Positions 1-10,558 are shown, numbered from the stretch's first letter. The stretch: 64,000 bases of DNA from Amborella trichopoda (GCF_000471905.2 NW_006495875.1:1868649-1932648); one strand, 5' to 3'. Translations and numbers: made by a program. The notes: generated by a model from the letters alone, not told the origin.

Positions 1-89
1 TAACGTTAAAATTAAAAGTAAAAAAAGTTAAAAACTAAAAACGTAAACGTAAATAACGTTAAGTAAGTAGTAGTACGTATAGTGTGTGT

Positions 90-91
<2 letters not shown>

Positions 92-131
<40 letters not shown>
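92..131. repeat. (TA)n microsatellite at left edge of viral cluster
   Basis: Uninterrupted TA dinucleotides. The preceding bases 1-90 are low-complexity sequence built of short TAACGT and GTA words. A second TA run closes the right side of the viral cluster at 17152-17172, so the cluster is bracketed by TA repeats. Confidence 0.95.
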
Positions 132-134
<3 letters not shown>

Positions 135-435
135 AGCCACTATGCAACGCTTATGGGCGCAAATGAACAGTATTTTTGCCCATAGGCTCAGTGCCTTTCG
201 ATTTTTTTGGACGGCATTATAGCATGTCCATGGCGCTTTCTTTTCACGCAAACAAAACACAGGAAACCGCCATGGCTCCCATGGATCCGTGACGGTTTTT
301 AAGGCAAAACCACCACGGACATAGTATGTCTATAACCGGGTGAAATACAATTTAATTTCGCCTATAGGCGTTTTTAAGAGTTTTCCTATATATATATATG
401 ATAATGAACTGGGTTCATATACCCTATATACTGGT
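132..435. other. Unassigned sequence between TA repeat and viral movement-protein fragment
   Basis: No gene is recognised. The segment at 358-372 contains a short GCCTATAGGC palindrome that recalls the palindromic words at 16960-17150 on the far side of the cluster. The small ORFs here read partly through the TA repeat and look like chance. Confidence 0.4.
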
Positions 436-1411
436 CTTTGGATGTTACTATTTGTCCTTGTTAATCCACCTAGTATAGGTCTTTGTAGCATGGAAGAGGT
501 AGAATGTCTTGATGGCACAATATGTCTAGATGGTATTCGACCAGACTCTTCTGATAGATTTATCCTTGTGCGTCTGTTTGTATTAAATTGTATTTCAACA
601 TCTCCATCAGGATATTCAATAATTTGGTCTGGTTCCCTGTTAATTGGGACTTTAGATTGTTGGTTGCCACAGTGTAAGGACCAATTTTTTAGAAGAGTAA
701 TTTGGGACCAGCTTATAGACTTATGTATGACTGTATTCATTTTTTCCATATTGGTTAAAATAATACAGTTTGTCCTGTGGTGTCCATTTGAAGGGCATTA
801 GGACATAGAGTGTTCATTGCCTTATAACATATTCTGTATACTAATACAATATTTTGTGATCCAGGGTTCATATCAAACCCTTGGGTTTTTATGTTTAGAG
901 TAAGAACTTTTAAGAAGTTAGGGTCTGCTTGGGAGACAAAAAAGTTTGGAAAACAGTTAAAATATATAGGTCCATTGCAGAGGCTGGACTTTATTATTCC
1001 TAAGAGAGAGTCTGAGAATTTATTGTGACGATCGTCTCTTAAACATAATAAGACTGAGTTATTTAATCCTAATTTAGTTAAAGGTTTTATGGCTATCTGT
1101 ATAAGGCCTATATGCAGATATCGATATTCCTTAGATTTATGATTTTGTATCATTCTATGGGAGAGTAACTAAAAACTTTCTTGTTCACTAGTTATAGATA
1201 TACTTTGTTCTACTGTTTTAATAGCAAAACTAGACTTAAACTCGAAAGTTCCTTTTTTATATATATCGGTTATAGGGACCTTTGGAATATTCCAATTATG
1301 TATTTGTCGTTTTATATTGTCTATGGTTACTTCTTCTTTATTTTTTACTCGTAGTGTACTATTAGACGAGGAAGCTGTTCTATTGGACAGAGTCCTGATA
1401 AAATTTTCCAT
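436..1411 (-). pseudogene. Endogenous pararetrovirus movement-protein region, inverted segment
   Basis: Reading leftward from the ATG at 1411, the frame is open to an in-frame TAG at 1169-1171. It continues in the same frame to a TAA at 755-757, then shifts frame and runs on to about 436. The middle part (1153-755) has the layout of a 30K-superfamily cell-to-cell movement protein, including an LCLRDDRHNKFSDSLLG stretch. The start lies about 200 nt downstream of the primer-binding site, as expected for ORF1. It is joined head-to-head to coat-protein sequence on the other strand at about 1621-1630. One nonsense codon and one frameshift make it non-coding. Confidence 0.75.
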
Positions 1412-1609
1412 TTAGGATAGTGGGTGAATGCTGAGTCAGTCGGAAACAGTCCCTGTATCTTTTTCACGGCTCTTCCTGGCCTTTTTCAGTAGTGCGGGTC
1501 ACAACAACTTTTAGGTTTCACTTCCTTACTATCTTTATAGTAAATTTTATTAGGTCTTTGACTTTTAGAACAGATATCTAGTAATACAGTTCACCACTGT
1601 AAACCTATG
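1412..1609 (-). other. Viral leader between primer-binding site and ORF1 start
   Basis: About 200 nt of non-coding sequence separates the tRNA-Met primer-binding site (1610-1621, -) from the movement-protein start at 1411. The spacing matches the post-PBS leader of caulimovirids. No other feature is recognised. Confidence 0.5.
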
Positions 1610-1621
1610 GCTCTGATACCA
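1610..1621 (-). promoter_or_regulatory. Primer-binding site for plant initiator tRNA-Met
   Basis: The minus strand reads TGGTATCAGAGC, the 12-nt complement of the 3' end of plant tRNA-Met used by Caulimoviridae to prime minus-strand DNA synthesis. On the minus strand it is preceded by GGTGTGTGT; the same GGTGTGTGTTGGTATCAG occurs on + at 8594-8611. It sits within about 10 bases of the breakpoint with copy A. Confidence 0.8.
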
Positions 1622-1629
1622 ACACACAC

Positions 1630-3480
1630 CTTTTGATTTGGACTTCAAGATCCTTACTCTTCAAAAAGAAGAAATATTCAAAATAGATATAGAAGGAATT
1701 AAAAATGATTTCATGTCTGAAGAAAACAAAGAAATCCGAGACTGGTATCTAGCTGAATTCCCCCAAGAATTACTAGACGCTGTTCATAAGAGATTTAATA
1801 AATTTATAAAGAAAAATAAACAAAATATAGGATTCTTTGATTGGTTACGATACATTCTGAAAGAAAAAGATATACCAATCCCAGACTTTGGTATTAATGC
1901 TATAGAAAATCAGTACCAAACCTTCTATACCCATGAAGGGGAAGAAATACAAAGTATTCATCCCCCTGAAAAAAGTCTCCAAATAAAAGGGGCACTAAAA
2001 GAAAAACCTGAGACCAAAGCCTCTCCTTATAAAATAATTCCACAGGAAACTGAACATCATACCCATAAAATAGATGTTATACCTCATATAATTGAACAAA
2101 ATAACTATACTAACCTTTGCCTCCAAACCATTGGAAAGCAAACAACCAGAATTGAAAATATGATTGGTAGACCTCAGATTATACCCCAAGAAAAGACAAT
2201 TGATACAAATAAGAAAAAGGCTTTGTTATTTAAACCTCCTCCAGAGCTCAGCAAAGAGCAGTTTAGCCTGGACGGTGTAAAGAAAAAGGAAGATAATAAA
2301 CAATTGGTAGATGAATTGGTAAAAAAGTTATTTAAACTAAGCATAAAAGGAAACAGAATAGTTATTAAGCAAGAAGCTATGGTTTTGCAAGAAGAAGACT
2401 TAGCCAATAGTGAAATCCAACAAATGGAGGAAGCCTTGAAATAAATAGGATAGACTACGGGAGGAAAGTAAGACCAACTTCTCAGACCAGGATGTATTAC
2501 CCAAGACCTACTCCTGTAGATATTCAGTTTGAAGAAGATCTAATAACTAGCGCAGTATCATATTCAGGAAGGACAATTGTCAATTGGAATATAGATGGTA
2601 TGTCTAAGAATACTCGATGCAATGAAACATATGACCATGTACGCAACAGCGTGCAAAATAAGCGGAAACCATGATCAAGAAATAGCCAAAGCCATTATCT
2701 GTGGTTTTACTGGATGGCTAAGAGGATGGTGGGATTTCCATATAGATGAAAATAGAAAAAGAGAAATGCTGGTCGCCATAAGGCAATGGACAGTAAAAAA
2801 TGAGTTTGGCCGAGATATAGTCAATAGTGGGAGTGATGCAGTAAACACCCTGATATATACTATTACCCTTCATTTTGTAGGGAGTATTGCACTGCTTGAT
2901 GCCAGGTTAGAAGATCTCCTTTTTAGCCTGAGATGCCCAACATTATCTCATTATAAGTGGTATAAGGATGTATTTTTCTCTCATCTTCTTTCCAGAGAAG
3001 ATAGTAAATCAGACCACTGGAAAGAGAAATTTATTGCTGGTTTACCACATCTTTTGTTGAGAATGTCAAGACAAGATTAAAAAATAAGCATGGAGGAATA
3101 ATCCCATACTCTTTATATACGTTAGGAGAATTATCAGCAGAAATTTGTGCAGAAGTTCTTGCCCTCTGTACAGATCTAAAGCTAAAAAGACAATTAGAAA
3201 AACAAAAAATGACACGCAGAAAAGAACTAGGAGATTTCTGTGAACAATTCGGATACAATACTCTCTGCCTAAAGATACTGAAAAAAGAAAATATAGGCAT
3301 AAAAAATACAAACCAGATATCAATAGAACCATCACTAAAGAAAAATCTTCTAGAAAATTCTCTCCCAAGAATAGATTTAAGAAATACAAGGAAAAAAGAA
3401 AAATACCTATCTGTTATAAGTGTGGTAAGGTAGGGCATTCGAAGAATAAATGCCAAATACAAAAGAAAATAAACGCCTTA
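1630..3480 (+). pseudogene. Copy A coat-protein region with CCHC zinc knuckle
   Basis: The translated segments match copy B on the minus strand nearly collinearly. The first open segment runs from 1638 to the TAA at 2442-2444. The frame then changes around 2492-2600 and again before 3209. A complete CCHC knuckle (C-X2-C-X4-H-X4-C, CYKCGKVGHSKNKC) lies at 3412-3453, where the nucleic-acid-binding end of the caulimovirid coat protein is expected. The N-terminal part is rich in Lys and Glu. The segment starts abruptly at the inverted junction, so the coat region lacks its normal upstream movement-protein frame. At least two frameshifts and a stop make it non-functional. Confidence 0.7.
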
Positions 3481-3628
3481 TAGATAGAAGAAAATATTAG
3501 AAGCCAATTATTTCATATACTGCAAATAAATAAAGAATCCTCTGAGCAATCATCCGATTCTGACACAGAACAAATTGTTGGAGAAATAGATGATGAGAAT
3601 TTAATTTTTAGCAGTACAGAATCAGAAG
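3481..3628 (+). pseudogene. Copy A linker between coat and protease
   Basis: An acidic, Ser/Glu-rich translated stretch starts after a stop that follows the zinc knuckle (3479-3483). Copy B has an equivalent acidic segment around 14400-14560. It is part of the polyprotein and not a separate gene. Confidence 0.45.
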
Positions 3629-4771
3629 ATGATAATTGCTTCTGTAATACACTCGCTAAAGAAGAAAAATCTAATTATTGATATAATAGGTAAAATTAAT
3701 GACCCTGAGGCTAAAAAAGAAGCCTTAATACAATATATTAATATAGCAAAAGCCAACAAGAAGCTCCCTCCTCTTGTCAGAACACAAGAGGATTACAATT
3801 TTGCCAAAATGCTTAGGAAAGTCGAAGATAAAAATAATGTTCAAAAAGAACCATCTATATCAGAATTAAAACATGAACTAAATGAAGTACGAAATGAATT
3901 AATAAATTTAAAAAATAGAATACAAATTTTAGAACTAGCCTCTAACCATCAAGAAAATAGTCTTGACAATTCTGATAAAGAATTAGAGTTTAATAATATT
4001 ATAAATAAATATAAAAAACCTCTACCTTTTATAGATGAAAAACCAGAATCCTCTAGTACAATACAAACTGATAATTATGTAAACCTACTCGATAAAGTGG
4101 TTACTCAAAAATGGTTTAGATTAGTAAAGATAATAGTCCATAAAGAATATAGCTTTCAAACAATTGCATTAATAGATTCAGGGGCCGATCTAAACTGTAT
4201 AAATGAAGGATTAGTCCCTACAAAATACTTTAGTAAAACAACTCAAATATTGAATACAACAGATGGTAGCAGGATGGTTATAAATTATAAACTTTCAGAA
4301 GCTGCAGTCTGCAATAACGGTAACTTCTTTGAGTTCCCTTTTATTATGGTCAAAGGACTAAACCAATCCGTAATATTAGGAACTCCATTCCTAAATATGT
4401 TGTATCCAATAAAAATAGATAGTTCAGGAATTGAAGCCAATAGTGAAGGACATAATGTAAAATTTGAGTTTATTGAAAAACCTAAAACCAGAGAAGTAAA
4501 TAATATCAAAGAAACGATTTATAATAAAGAAAAGTTTTTATATCACCTCAAAGAAGAGCTAAAAGATAAAATAGCTGATAATAAACTATCAACTCCTGAA
4601 AATAAAGATTTAATTGAAAATATTAAAAATAAAATAGAAAGAGAAATTTGTGCTGACTTGCCAAACGCTTTTTGGAATAAAAGAAAGCACATTGTAAGCC
4701 TACCTTACGAGGATGATTTTCATGAAGAAAAAATACCTATTAAGGCCAGGCCAATACAAATGAATCCCTGA
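3629..4771 (+). pseudogene. Copy A aspartic protease region
   Basis: This is an open stretch of 380 codons. The retropepsin-type active-site motif LIDSGADLNCI lies at 4165-4200 (DSGAD at 4175-4189), followed by the flap and a later ILGTPFLN-type segment, as in caulimovirid proteases. It is broken from the downstream RT only by a single in-frame TGA at 4769-4771. Copy B has an arginine-containing read-through at the equivalent place. The N-terminal third is a Lys/Glu-rich linker. Confidence 0.75.
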
Positions 4772-6133
4772 TTATTAGAAATCTGCAAAAAAGAAATTGA
4801 TGATTTGATAAAGAAAAATCTTATCCGGAAAGGTTCTTCTCCTTGGAGTTGTTTCGCATTTTATGTGGAGAAAGCATCCGAAAAAGCGAGAGGGGTTCCT
4901 TGGCTAGTAATAAACTATAAACCCCTTAATAAAGTCTTACGATGGATAAGGTATCCCCTCCCTAATAAGAAGGATTTGCTTGATAGACTGGTAAATGCTT
5001 GTATCTTTTCCAAATTTGATCTAAAGTCTGGATATTGGCAAATCCAAATTGCTGAAAAAGATAAATATAAAACTGCCATCAACGTCCCCTTGGGACAGTA
5101 TGAACGGAACGTAATGCCCTTTGGGCTGAAAAACGCTCCATCAGAATTCCAAAATATTATGAATGATATTTTTAATCCTTATATAAAATTCATGATCGTT
5201 TACATTGATGATGTGTTAATATTTTTTGAAAGTATTGAACAACATTTTAAACATCTAAATATTTTTATTAAAACAATAAAAGCTGCAGGGTTAGTAGTTT
5301 CAGCAAGGAAAATTAGTCGTTGTCAGACAAAAATAAGATTTTTAGAACATAATATCTTCCAAGGAAGCATAATCCCAATAGATAGAGCTATAGAATTTTC
5401 TGATAAATTCCTAGATATTATCTTAGATAAGACAGAGCTTCAAAGATTTTTAGGATGCCTTAATTATATCGCTGATTTTTACAAGGACCTAGCTATTGAT
5501 GCTAAACCATTGTTTCAAAGATTGAAAAAGAATCCACCAAAATGGACCAAAGAACATACTATGGTTGTTAGAAAAATAAAAATAAAAGCCAAGGAATTAC
5601 CCTGTCTTACACTCTCTAATCCTACTGCTTTCAAAATAATTGAATGTGATGCCTCGGAAATAGGATTGGGTGGAATACTGAAACAAAGGCTTTCAAATAC
5701 AGAACAGTTGGTTCGTTTTACATCTCGTGCTTGGAATCAAACACAACAAAACTACTCTACGGTTAAAAAGGAAATTTTAGGCATTGTTCATTGTGTGACC
5801 AAATTCCAAAGCGATTTACTCAACCAAAGGTTTTTTATAAGAATCGACTGTAAAGCCGCCAAAGATATTCTTCATAAAGATGTAAAAAACCTTGTCTCTA
5901 AACAAATTTTTGCAAGATGGCATGGCATCTTATCCTCTTTTGAATTCGATATTGAGCATATTAAAGGAAATAATAATTATCTGCCTGACTTTTTAACTCG
6001 TGAGTTTGTACAGGGGGACAGGAGAATAATACCAAACAAGGGAAAGGGGAAGATGGACATAGTTCCATTACCAGGCAAAACCCTGATAACCTCACCAATA
6101 ACCCCAAATCAGCTAATTAGAAAGCAAGCGTAG
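4772..6133 (+). pseudogene. Copy A reverse transcriptase and RNase H region
   Basis: This region continues in the same frame as the protease after one TGA and is open for 442 codons from the Met at 4805 to TAG at 6131-6133. Reverse transcriptase motifs are present in order: KFDLKSGYWQI, the PFGLKNAP block, and YIDD at 5201-5212. RNase H follows, with an ECDAS motif near 5643, an SRAWN/Y-S-T-V-K-KE block, and the terminal DFLTREF near 5988-6006. No integrase domain follows, which separates it from Ty3-gypsy. The start upstream of 4805 is supplied by the polyprotein, so the Met is not a true initiator. This is the best-preserved viral frame in the window. Confidence 0.85.
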
Positions 6134-7129
6134 GAAATAACTTTCTCACCTAAGGCAATACCGACATCTAATAGCTCATGCGGAGACAAAACGAGGTTCA
6201 TAGAAACCTCCTTTATATCCACAATAATAATAGAGGATATTCATAAAAATAGAGACCCATATGAAATAGCAAATATTTATTTGAATAACCACCTTCATCC
6301 ATCCAATAATGATAAGACCCGGGAATGGTTTGAAGTCATCCTTCTAGAAACAGGATCAATCACATTGGTCCATTTTTATAGGAAAAATACTAATATAATA
6401 GCCTACTCCAAGTTTCAGATCCGAAAAATTATATCATATGAAGAGTGGGGTATAGACCCAATAAAACCTAGAAGGTTACAAACCGAAGGATTCAATAATA
6501 AATATTTTTGATATTATGATTATATGGAAGCTTGGCATAAAGTTTTTGCCTTCCAAAATAATAATAATTCTCATATATGGTTTATCCAAATAAAAATACC
6601 ATTGATAGGAGAATTCCCCAATTGGTTCAAAAACTGGTTCCAACTTTGGGGATCAGGAACGGAAATGTTGCCCCAAAAAATACAAGCCTCTCAGAGAAAA
6701 TTTATTGAATACAATAATAATAATACAAAAATAGATGTACATATGTATTTCATGGCCTTTTATCAAATACCATGGATCATGAAGTGGTCCTATCAAATAT
6801 CTGATGATTATACACATAATTGGGAATACTTTCCTGAATTGGGAAGACAAATATATATAAAATGGTGGGACGTTTATGAGAACAAAGCTCTGGACCCAGA
6901 AAATATCAAAATGAAAAGAATACCGGTTACACCCCCAGAAGCGGGAATCAATATGTTTGATTATATAAATAAAATGCGTCAACAACATCCCACGGCTAGC
7001 AAAGAAGACCTTAAAAAGAAACTACTACAAATATTCGATGACGACGAAGAAGCCATGTCCACCTCTACACAGAATGAAGACTATGCTCAAGAAAACGAAG
7101 ATTGTGAATTTCGACTATCTCAGAATTAG
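6053..7129 (+). pseudogene. Copy A second viral ORF, function unknown
   Basis: The reading frame begins near the MDIVP at 6053, overlapping the RNase H tail. It is interrupted by TAG at 6131-6133 and TGA at 6509-6511 and ends at 7129. The same protein is encoded in copy B at 11960-10791. The translation is rich in Trp and Tyr, with a middle WYE/WFE-V block and a terminal PPEAGINMFDYINKMRQQHP block. I know of a second ORF in florendovirus genomes with no assigned function, and this one sits in that position. Function is not inferred. Confidence 0.6.
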
Positions 7130-7485
7130 AGCAGGCCAAACCTGGGATGGGATGACTGTAACTTGATAGCACACGTGTCCCAAAGTAAGATGCTGCCGAC
7201 AATAAAGGATACTGACAGAAAAAGATAGGGCTGACACTTTTGATGCTGTCGACAATAAAGGATACTGACAGATAAAGATATGGCCTACACTTTTTACTAT
7301 TCCCACTATCGGTCAAATCGGTCGACACCTTTTTACTATTCATATTTTGTCTCTTCTTACCGACACCTTTTGCTGACACCTTTTTACTGTTCATATTTTG
7401 TCCCTTCTTGCCGACACCTTTTACTGTTTACCTTTTACTATTGACAAGACAACGAACGTCAAATGAAAATTTCGCGTTCGCCATC
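7130..7485 (+). promoter_or_regulatory. Copy A intergenic region with tandem enhancer-like repeats
   Basis: The region between the last viral ORF and the TATA box has two 53-bp direct repeats starting at 7191 and 7244 (both include GACAATAAAGGATACTGACA). A second repeat set at about 7319-7435 is built on CGACACCTTTTTACT and CATATTTTGTC. An ACGTCA core lies at 7456-7461, resembling as-1-type activator sites of caulimovirid promoters. The promoter role is inferred from position and the downstream TATA box. Confidence 0.55.
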
Positions 7486-7493
7486 TATAAAAG
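7486..7493 (+). promoter_or_regulatory. TATA box of copy A pregenomic promoter
   Basis: TATAAAAG followed by a purine-rich GGGGAAGGG run. Copy B has the same TATAAAAG at the equivalent position on the minus strand (10559-10566). Transcription would start near 7515 and run right. Confidence 0.6.
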
Positions 7494-8602
7494 GGGAAGG
7501 GAAGGAGTCATTCAGGACACGAGTGTTCTCCCCCAATAACCAGCCCTCTTCTCTTAGCTCTCTTAGTCTCCTCTGCTCTCTTAGTCTCCTCTACCTGCAA
7601 GCTCTACAGCTTTCTCTCATCTTTGCAACCTATCTCCGCGTACCCGCAGTAATCCTATCTGGGTATTTCTGTATCTCTCTACCATCTTTACAACTCTCTG
7701 TTCTCTTTGCCGTTGCTCTGCAACCTCAATGTATAGCTCTCTCTGTCTCTCTGTGACCACTCTTTAAGCTCTCTGCTATCTCACTGTTACAGCTCTCTCT
7801 GTTACCACTCCTTAAGCTCTCTGCTATCTCACTGATACTCTGAAGCTCGACAGCTCTCTCTAACTCTCTGTTACCACTCTCTAAGCTCTCTGCTATCTCA
7901 CTGTTACAACTCTCTCTGTTACCACTCTCTAAGCTCTCTGCTATCTCACTATTACAACTCTCTCTGTTACCACTCACTAAGCTCTCTGCTATCTCACTGA
8001 TACTCTGAAGCTCTACAGCTCTCTCTGACTCTCTGTTACCAGTCTCTAAGCTCTTTGCTATCTCATTGTTACTCTGAAGCTCTACAACTCTCTCTGTTTC
8101 TCTGTATACTCTGCAATCTCTGTGCAACTCTCTCTCTGATACTTTGCTCTCTCTCTGATACTCTGTAACTCTTTGATACTCTGTAACTCTCTTTGTTATT
8201 GTTACTCTCTCTGTAACTTTACTACTACTCTCCTTTTCCCTTTTCTTTCTATTGTATATCGAGTGGTGTATCTAGCCACACCGAATCTGTAATTGTGAGG
8301 ATAACATACATGTGTGGGATTCTCCACCGAGTTTTTACCCAGAAGAGTGGAAGTTATTTTCAAGTTTTTGCAAGTGCCATATGTAAGTGTTTCTATGCAA
8401 GTTAAGTTTATATTTTGTTTAAAGTTTAGAGATACTACTTATGTTAATTGGATGGTAATAGATATTTCTCTATGTATGTGTATTGTTTTTCTGCTAATAC
8501 TTCTTCTCATGAAATTCGTGTACCCTTAGAATAATTGTTGTTTCACAATAGTAGATTAAGTAGCTTCTTAAAATAGTTGTTAAAATAGATCTTGGTGTGT
8601 GT
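7494..8602 (+). other. Copy A transcript leader, CT-rich with tandem repeats
   Basis: About 1.1 kb separates the TATA box from the truncated primer-binding site, the expected place for the long pre-PBS leader. Most of it is CTCT-rich. Six tandem units occupy 7759-8100, and the rest to 8600 is non-coding. The open frames read across it on either strand are side effects of the CT repeats. Confidence 0.55.
7759..8100. repeat. Tandem repeat of alternating 48-bp and 69-bp units
   Basis: Units start at 7759 (48 bp), 7807 (69), 7876 (48), 7924 (48), 7972 (69) and 8041 (about 60, degenerate end). Each begins with a form of ACTCTCTAAGCTCTCTGC. The 69-bp form equals the 48-bp unit plus a 21-bp insert containing CTCTGAAGCTC. 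Because both lengths are multiples of three, a minus-strand frame stays open across the array without being a gene. Confidence 0.85.
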
Positions 8603-8611
8603 TGGTATCAG
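8603..8611 (+). promoter_or_regulatory. Truncated primer-binding site of copy A
   Basis: TGGTATCAG, the first 9 nt of the tRNA-Met complement, is preceded by GGTGTGTGT as at the intact site (1610-1621, -). It stops at the junction with a movement-protein fragment in inverted orientation. The next bases match 436 onward and not the leader. Confidence 0.65.
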
Positions 8612-8900
8612 TATTTGGATGTTACTATTTGTCCTTGTTAATCCATCTAGTATAGCTCTTTGTGTAGTATGGAAGAGGTAGAATGTCTTGATGGCACAGT
8701 ATGTCTAGATGGTATTTGACCAGACTCTTCTGATAGATTTATCCTAGTGCGTCTGTTTGTATTAAATTGTCTTTCAACATCTCCATCGGGATATTCAATA
8801 ATTTGGTCTGGTTCCCTGTTAATTGGGACTTTAGATTGTTGGTTGTGACAGTGTAAGGACCAATTTTCTGGAAGAGTAATTTGGGACTAGCTTATAAACT
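8612..8900 (-). pseudogene. Second movement-protein fragment
   Basis: About 285 bp match 436-722 in the same orientation with roughly twenty differences by eye, so the coding strand is minus. It carries its own nonsense changes. It is fused directly to the truncated primer-binding site at 8611, so transcription from the copy A promoter would make it as antisense. Confidence 0.75.
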
Positions 8901-9059
8901 CTGGTATGAGACTCTTCAAGGGTATTTTGGTTAATTTATTTTTTGTAAATTATTGTTTTAATATTTTTATTAGGTGTGTCTTGATGAGAGGAATGAACGC
9001 CTAAAATTTCAAGTGATTTGGATTTGTATAAAAAAAATTAAAATTAAAATACGAAATGT
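8901..9059. other. Unassigned AT-rich spacer
   Basis: No gene, repeat or viral segment is recognised here. Confidence 0.3.
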
Positions 9060-9400
9060 AGTTGTGATCATCAGATCAGCTCAGATTCAAATGGTGTGGA
9101 GAAATGTGGTTTCAATACGGGAAATCTTTGTGATAGCCTTAAAGCATTAAACATAGTCTAGATTGAGTATATCTATGAAAATTTGAAAATCTTGAAAAAT
9201 TGACGGTTCAAAAATGCGTTACAAGATGTAGTATTTAAAAAATATGAAATCCATTTTTTTCTCATGTCCATGCATCTTAATGTCGAGATGATAAATTTGA
9301 CGATATGTGGGCATCAAAACAACCTCTTTTAGTGACATGTTTGAGGTGGGCTCCAATTTGATTGTTTAGAGCCTCAGCTCTATATAAACTTTTTCCATAT
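9060..9400. repeat. Dispersed non-autonomous element, family B copy 1
   Basis: Shares blocks with 54610-54910 and 22930-23092: GAAATCTTTGTGAT, TTGAAAATCTTGAAAA, a TGTCCATG(C/T)...TTGA(G/A)..GAGA block, GCATCAAAACAACCTCTTTT, and a terminal GAGCCTCAGCTCTATATAAAC. No coding capacity is seen. The class is not assigned. In copy 3 the ends are imperfectly inverted, suggesting a DNA-type MITE. Confidence 0.5.
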
Positions 9401-9415
9401 ATATATATGTATAGG

Positions 9416-9646
9416 AGAAGTATACAATAAGGCCATTTACTTTTTGCATAAGGTAGTCGCAATTAATCTTGACCTTTGGATGTGAGATTGGGTGGTTACA
9501 TTTAGTCCATTGACCAAGCACAAAGTTCAAAAGAAATTTTCTCGAATTTTGTTACACACTCAAGCTATCAACTTTCACTTCTGATAGTCATAGGCAGTTG
9601 TGACCTTCTTATATAATACGTAAATGGTCTCATTGTATACAATCCC
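9416..9646. mobile_element. MITE family A, copy 1
   Basis: About 220 bp with terminal inverted repeats: left GTATACAATAAGGCCATTTA at 9420, right GTAAATGGTCTCATTGTATAC at 9620-9640. Copies at 42655-42887 and about 55510-55733 share the whole internal sequence, including a GGATGTGA(A/G)ATTGGGTGG block. There is no ORF. It lies between viral segments, next to a short TA run at 9648-9663. Confidence 0.7.
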
Positions 9647-9661
9647 ATATATATATATATA

Positions 9662-9880
9662 TGGGATACTGTCTTGCACCATACATTAAGGTAAATGGAG
9701 TGTATAGGCAGGATACTGTTTTTATTGATATTATGAATTTTGCAGGATACTATTTTTGTGGCAAATTAATTATATGGGATACTGTCTTGCATCATTTTTC
9801 CTTAATTTATTAAGGCAAAAACAGTATCCAGTAGCCGTTTCAGGTAAATTATGAATTTTGCAGGTTTTATTCACTTTTGC
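9662..9880. repeat. GGATACTGT-type short repeats flanking viral copy B
   Basis: GGGATACTGTCTTGCA occurs at 9663 and 9778. TGAATTTTGCAGG(A/T) words occur here and again at 16918-16945 on the other side of copy B. The shared words suggest that both sides were produced by one event or derive from viral non-coding DNA. Confidence 0.45.
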
Positions 9881-9896
9881 AAAACTTTTGGTATTA

Positions 9897-10262
9897 AAAC
9901 ATGCACCATTGTTGCATACTACTGCATCAGACAGTTTGTAATTTATTATCATTTTACTTCCATCAGCATTATTTAATACTTGTGTTGTTTTGCTAAAATA
10001 TTTGGTTGGAACTAAACCTTCATTTATGCAATTTAGATCTGCTCCTAAATCTATAAGAGCAGTGGTCTGAAAAGTGTATTCCTTTTGCACCACTATTTTA
10101 ACAATGGTAAACCATCTCTGGGTTATAACTTTATCCAGGAGGTTTACATATTTATAATCATATAACTTTCTTAGCATATTACAGTTATTTGAAGTTTGTG
10201 GATCATCTATAACTTTTGGGAGTGTATCCTCAATTTCGGGTGGTAGAAGATTGTGATTATAA
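9897..10262 (-). pseudogene. Duplicated protease fragment of the pararetrovirus
   Basis: Matches 13667-14034 in the same orientation with very few differences. It encodes the active-site region with LIDLGADLNCI, where the catalytic-motif Ser codon is changed (DSG to DLG). It is placed directly downstream of the copy B promoter and leader. Confidence 0.75.
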
Positions 10263-10558
10263 TCATGAAGTTTTATATAAAGTGCCTCTATATAAAAGAG
10301 AGTTATAGACCAAAAACATATAACTCATATATAGAAACAGAGGGACAGGGTAAGGCACTTACATGGATAGTAGTCGTGATAGTAGATAACCAAAAGATGT
10401 ACACAGAAGCACGTTTTTACAAAGCACACACAACACACAACACACTCTTACAAAGCACACTCTTACAAAGCACACAACTTAAGACTCTTAAGAAGACTAT
10501 TGCAGGAAGCTCTGCAACGTTTCTATTCGAAGGTGTCTTCTCCTTTGGTCTGGGTTCC
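10263..10558 (-). other. Copy B transcript leader
   Basis: Non-coding sequence following the TATA box on the minus strand. It contains AAAGCACACAACAC-type short repeats at 10418-10475. It corresponds in position to the leader of copy A but is not CT-rich. It runs into the duplicated protease fragment. Confidence 0.45.

Noticed and set aside
1610..1621. tRNA-Met gene
   Set aside because: Only the 12-nt primer complement is present, with no cloverleaf around it.
4805..6133. Host Ty3-gypsy polyprotein
   Set aside because: The RT resembles both groups, but there is no integrase or LTR. A movement protein and a tRNA-Met site point to a pararetrovirus.
7726..8127. 133-codon minus-strand ORF rich in ESxEIAESL repeats
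   Set aside because: It only reads through the 48/69-bp CT-rich repeats, whose unit lengths are multiples of three. It has no start context or homologous domain.
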